A DNA stretch of 64,000 nucleotides from contig NZ_CP007597.1 in assembly GCF_000661955.1 (NCBI RefSeq), positions 248,001 to 312,000 on the forward strand. The letters are read 5' to 3'. The position numbers were made by a program, and so were the translations under genes. The notes under the pieces are model-generated. The model saw only the letters and a program-made list of their open reading frames with translations, searched no databases and had not been told where the DNA came from. The stretch comes from Stenotrophomonas rhizophila (lineage in GTDB: Bacteria > Pseudomonadota > Gammaproteobacteria > Xanthomonadales > Xanthomonadaceae). Shown piece by piece: positions 62,929 to 64,000 of this stretch (within the stretch, counting starts at the first letter, position 1; each line of letters begins with the position of its first letter).

Positions 62929-64000
62929 GGCTGGCGGATCTCCGGCGTGGTAGCGCGCAGCTCGCCCACATACTCGGCGGGGTGCAGCAGCTGGGTGGCC
63001 ATCGCATCGGTGTGCTGCATCAGCGGGCCGGCGAACAGGCTCATGGCAATGCCATACACCAGCAGCAGCGCGGCGGCGAACAGTTCCACCGTGCGGGTGG
63101 GGGCCTTGCGCGGCGGTGGCACGCCGTCTTCCTGCACCGGCACGCGCCAGAACAGGCGGATGCCGGCGCGGGTGATGCCCACGATCACCATCAGGCTGCT
63201 GCCCAGCACGGCGGTCCAGACCACGGCGGTGTACTGCGCGGGCATGCCAGCCAGCAAGGCGGCCTTGGCCAGGAAGCCGGACAGCGGCGGCAGACCGGCC
63301 ACGGCCACCGCACCGATCAGGAACAGCACGGCCGGGGTCTGCTTGCCGGGCATCGGCGCGATGATTTCCTTCCTGTCACTGGCCCCGCCACGACGGCGGC
63401 GGATCAGGTCGGCAATCAGGAACAGCGCGGCGGCCACGAAGGTGCTGTGCGGCAGGTAGTACAGACCGGCGGAGAGCACCTCGGGCGTGCGCACCGCGAA
63501 GGCGATGAACAGCGTCGCGGCCGACACCACCACCAGGTAGGAGATCATCACCCGCAACCGCGCCGCGGCCAGCACGCCCAGCCCGCCCAGTACCAGCGTG
63601 GCCACGCCCGCCCACAGCAGCCAGTCGCTGCCATACCCGGCCATCGGGCCGGCACCGTCGCCGAACCACAGCGAACTGACCCGCAGCACCGCGTACAGGC
63701 CCACCTTGGTCATGATCGCAAACAGCGCGGCCACCGCCGCGGGCGCACGCGCATAGGCTTCGGGCAGCCACAGGTACAGCGGCATCAGCGCGGCCTTGCT
63801 GCAGAACACCAGCAGCAACAACCCCATGGTGGCCTTGACCAGCACCAGGTGCGTGGCCGGTACCTCGGCGATGCGCTGGGACAGCTCGGCCATGTTGAGC
63901 GAGCCCAGCGAGGCGTACAGCAGGCCAAGCGCGATCAGGAACAGGGTCGAGGCGGTGACGTTGAACACCACGTAGTGCAGGCCGATGCGCATGCGCAGGC
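62925..64000 (-). CDS. mrpD: Mrp-type Na+/H+ antiporter subunit D, C-terminal part
   Basis: The frame is open to the right edge; about 358 C-terminal residues are visible and the start lies outside. The protein belongs to the complex-I NuoL/M/N-like family. KAALMPLYLWLPEAYARAPAAVAALFAIMTKVG contains the conserved proton-channel Lys and the LPEA motif; AVAGLPPLSGFLAK is the second conserved loop (each quoted in part). At least nine helices are present. It is the proton-pumping subunit in the Mrp complex. The mrpA-C genes should be beyond the edge. Confidence 0.88.
   Translation of the reverse strand, partial: LRMRIGLHYVVFNVTASTLFLIALGLLYASLGSLNMAELSQRIAEVPATHLVLVKATMGLLLLVFCSKAALMPLYLWLPEAYARAPAAVAALFAIMTKVGLYAVLRVSSLWFGDGAGPMAGYGSDWLLWAGVATLVLGGLGVLAAARLRVMISYLVVVSAATLFIAFAVRTPEVLSAGLYYLPHSTFVAAALFLIADLIRRRRGGASDRKEIIAPMPGKQTPAVLFLIGAVAVAGLPPLSGFLAKAALLAGMPAQYTAVVWTAVLGSSLMVIVGITRAGIRLFWRVPVQEDGVPPPRKAPTRTVELFAAALLLVYGIAMSLFAGPLMQHTDAMATQLLHPAEYVGELRATTPEIRQP

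Overview
The window is chromosomal DNA of a high-GC gammaproteobacterium of the family Xanthomonadaceae, most likely Stenotrophomonas. The evidence is the protein set (LpxO-type lipid A hydroxylase, OpgB, TDO of the Xanthomonas type, an hppD-hmgA pair, PhoPQ-like genes with PepSY proteins) and the abundant short palindromes that open with GTAG. Those palindromes match the SMAG class of REP elements described in S. maltophilia. I found no tRNA, rRNA, CRISPR array or complete insertion sequence.

Layout. 0-3.9 kb holds the end of a TPM/YgcG-type gene, a VOC protein, an aldo/keto reductase with an LLM flavin oxidoreductase, and an orphan XRE regulator. 3.9-15.3 kb is an AT-richer island of about 11 kb. 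It is bounded on the left by the 3' end, and on the right by the 5' end, of a broken comM copy, and an intact comM follows directly at 15.3-16.8 kb. The island carries a four-gene operon (adenine DNA methyltransferase, a protein with two GHKL ATPase modules, a degenerate receiver protein, an unknown protein), a 599-residue unknown, a short caspase-like protein and one further unknown. This is my candidate for an undescribed, probably defensive, system.

17-31 kb is core genome: a secreted thioredoxin-fold protein, a YidA-type phosphatase, ubiK, a PII protein, LPS-kinase-like and LpxO proteins, speE/speA, and a PhoPQ-like system with PepSY proteins. 31-44 kb holds a FAD oxidoreductase, a lipocalin, an MscS-type channel, opgB, a UbiB-family kinase, a DUF808 protein, an ECF sigma factor with a membrane partner, and a diguanylate cyclase. 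44-52 kb holds a 2-oxoacid dehydrogenase operon (E1alpha, E1beta, an SH3 protein, E2), kynA, a POT peptide transporter and a thioredoxin-like lipoprotein. 54-58 kb is tyrosine catabolism (MarR regulator, hppD, hmgA, a pentapeptide protein). 58-64 kb has a toxin-antitoxin-like pair, a CaxA/YrbG-type exchanger and the distal part of an Mrp-type Na+/H+ antiporter operon (mrpD-E-F-G), which runs off the right edge.

GTAG-REP elements recur between genes. Four clusters are tandem arrays of exact period (102, 56, 42 and 40 bp). In four genes the TAG stop codon is itself the TAG of a GTAG head, so these repeats form part of gene ends here.
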